From JADHUC01 sp964617665 (lineage in GTDB: Bacteria; Planctomycetota; Planctomycetia; Pirellulales; Pirellulaceae), in the NCBI GenBank assembly GCA_964617665.1, contig CAZUAH010000316.1:1-15561 (forward strand): DNA of 15,561 bases. Direction: 5' to 3'. Shown piece after piece: positions 14,112-15,561 of this stretch. Numbering within the stretch: the stretch's first letter is position 1; each line of letters starts with the position of its first letter. The position numbers and the translations under genes were made by a program. The notes under the pieces were generated by a model. That model made no database searches, was not told the origin of the DNA, and saw nothing but the letters and a program-made list of their open reading frames with translations.

Positions 14112-15561
14112 CTAGGCAACTTGTCCCATTTCCACAGGCGAGTGTTGGCGATCGGTGCCATCCGCCCAGGTTTCCGCATTGGGCCGCGTGCGAAACGTAT
14201 CAATGACGATTGTGTAAAGAGCCGGCACGACAAAAAGGGTCAAGATCGTGGCGACCAACAGGCCAAAAATCATCAGCCACGACATGCCGACCCACAGCGG
14301 GCCGCCGCCCAAGGCCAACGGCAACAGGCCTCCGACCGTCGTCGCGGTGGTTAGGAAGATCGGCAGCAGGCGTTGTTTGCCGGCATCAACCAGGCATTGG
14401 CGAAACTGTTCCCGCGTCAGACTTGTGATGGGGCCAGAAGCATCGCACTGGTCCGTCTTTCGACGGATCAGAATGTCGGCGAATTCGATGAAAATGATGC
14501 CCGTGTTCAAGACAATACCGAACAGCGAAAGAACTCCAAGTTGGGGCATGAATCCCAGCGGATTGTTGGTCAGCCACAAACCACCCAGGGCTCCGATCAG
14601 AGCAAGCGGAAGCGTGGTGATGATGATCAGCGTCTTGGACACGCTGTTGAACTGAATGACCAGCAGCAGCACGATCGCGACGAAAGACATCGCAAACGAC
14701 TTTAGCATCATCCCCGTGCCTTCCTGCGATTCTTCCAAAGCACCGCCAATCTCGATGCGAAACCCCGTGGGCAAGCCAGCCTGCAGTTTCTTCATTTCGT
14801 CGGATTTCATGATTCTCGTTACAACGTCGTTTCCCGAAGCGCCCGGTTCGACGCGGGCGCGAACTTCGATAGTGCGGTTCATGTCCCGGCGTTCGATCAC
14901 TGCCGGTTCCCATCGCGGTTGCACTGCCGCGATTGACTCGAGCGGAATTTTGCCCGCGTTTCCTTCCACGAAGGCAGTCTTCAACTGGGCAGGCGATCGC
15001 CGCTCTTCCGGGCTCAGCCGGAAGTAGACCGGCACCTGATGATCTCCCTCGCGAAAGGTGGTCAGGTGAAGACCGGAAAAATATGTGTTCAGTGTGGCGG
15101 CAACCTGAGTGTTCGTCACACCGGCGCGGTTGGCACGGTCTTCATCCACATCCACCCGTAGTTGATAGCCGTCGACTCCCCACGCGTCGTGCACGTCCCA
15201 CGTTTCGGGCTGCTGGCGAACAATCTTTTTAACTTTGTCGGCGGTGGCTCGCAGTTGCCCCATATCGGCGAAGCCGCTGCCCATCACGCGTAGCGTGACC
15301 GGTTCGGCGGGCGGGCCAAGCATGAGTTCGACCGGCGCGACACGGACTCCCGGGAGCGCGGCCAACGCCAGTGAATCATCGCCGTTTTGGGCTATCTCGC
15401 GAATCCGTTGGGCGTACTCGTGAGTGAACTTGCCGTGAGTCGTGCGAACCAGGATCTCCGCGTAGTTCGGCTTGACCGGCTCCGGACTCCACGAGAGATA
15501 CCATCGTGATCCGCCGCCGCCGACCAGTGTACGCATTGCTCGCAGACGCTGTATCTCGTTG
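14112..15561 (-). CDS. RND-family efflux transporter, C-terminal half (partial, 5' end off window)
   Basis: The frame runs in from the right edge to stop TAG at 14114-14112, leaving 483 complete codons; no start lies in the window (the ATG at 15536 is internal). The visible part corresponds to the second half of an AcrB/COG0841-type permease. It holds periplasmic porter-domain sequence (GGGGSRWYLSWSPE, VDVDEDRANRAGVTNTQVA, PVYFRLSPEERRSP), then the last membrane block. That block includes MSFVAIVLLLVIQFNS, LPLALIGALGGLWLT, GVLSLFGIVLNTGIIFIEFA, LPIFLTTATTVGGLLPLAL and GLLVATILTLFVVPALY. The family drives proton-coupled export across the envelope with a fusion protein and outer-membrane channel. 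At the place of AcrB Lys940 this protein appears to have Asn (GIVLNTG). The N-terminal half with the key aspartates is outside the window, so substrate class cannot be told. Confidence 0.92.
   Translation of the reverse strand, partial: NEIQRLRAMRTLVGGGGSRWYLSWSPEPVKPNYAEILVRTTHGKFTHEYAQRIREIAQNGDDSLALAALPGVRVAPVELMLGPPAEPVTLRVMGSGFADMGQLRATADKVKKIVRQQPETWDVHDAWGVDGYQLRVDVDEDRANRAGVTNTQVAATLNTYFSGLHLTTFREGDHQVPVYFRLSPEERRSPAQLKTAFVEGNAGKIPLESIAAVQPRWEPAVIERRDMNRTIEVRARVEPGASGNDVVTRIMKSDEMKKLQAGLPTGFRIEIGGALEESQEGTGMMLKSFAMSFVAIVLLLVIQFNSVSKTLIIITTLPLALIGALGGLWLTNNPLGFMPQLGVLSLFGIVLNTGIIFIEFADILIRRKTDQCDASGPITSLTREQFRQCLVDAGKQRLLPIFLTTATTVGGLLPLALGGGPLWVGMSWLMIFGLLVATILTLFVVPALYTIVIDTFRTRPNAETWADGTDRQHSPVEMGQVA

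Noticed and set aside
13988..14233. 81-codon minus-strand open frame after the RND gene
   Set aside because: It reads the end of the RND gene out of frame and then the 14020-14089 palindrome (GEAPAEPR), a known kind of spurious peptide.
1..15561. Defence system, prophage, secondary-metabolite cluster or intact insertion sequence
   Set aside because: No nuclease, integrase, transposase, phage structural, NRPS/PKS or toxin-antitoxin gene is recognisable in any frame.

Overview
The window looks like chromosomal DNA from a planctomycete, probably of the Pirellulales type. The evidence is a cluster of exported proteins of planctomycete style (a type I sulfatase, a GH127 enzyme with Fn3-like and jelly-roll modules, an SHD1-HEAT-LRR protein), a remnant of a formylglycine-generating-enzyme (FGE)-like gene, and GC-rich palindromic intergenic repeats of a kind I associate with that phylum. 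No rRNA, tRNA, CRISPR, transposase or phage gene was seen.

Layout: 1-2953 (minus, runs off the left edge) is a large exported GH127/DUF1680 beta-L-arabinofuranosidase-like enzyme. It is divergent from a plus-strand exported type I sulfatase (3228-4676). The 274-bp gap between them holds a nested inverted repeat and a perfect TATAAT box. Every gene to the right is on the minus strand: an exported, enlarged glutamate-racemase-family protein (4925-6502), a DapA-superfamily aldolase closest in motifs to 4-hydroxy-2-oxoglutarate aldolase (6691-7578), an exported protein made of two tandem copies of an unrecognised domain of about 160 residues (7706-8899), an FGE-like N-terminal remnant ending in a 24-bp perfect palindrome (8936-9532), an MFS nucleoside-symporter-family transporter (9716-10891, GTG start), an SHD1-HEAT-LRR exported protein (11051-13615, GTG start), a 496-bp gene-free stretch with two inverted repeats, and the C-terminal half of an RND efflux pump that runs off the right edge (14112-15561).

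How the genes fit together: GH127 and the sulfatase look like a divergent pair for degrading sulfated or arabinosylated polymers outside the cytoplasm. The racemase-like and aldolase genes are neighbours on one strand, 188 bp apart, each with a strong Shine-Dalgarno site. Because characterised GH127 enzymes act on hydroxyproline-linked arabinofuranosides and 4-hydroxy-2-oxoglutarate aldolase belongs to hydroxyproline catabolism, use of hydroxyproline-rich glycoprotein is a possible theme, but this is inference. I did not find a convincing new multi-gene system. The most unusual items are the exported racemase-like protein, the duplicated-domain exported protein, and the several palindromic elements, one of which lies directly upstream of the GH127 start.
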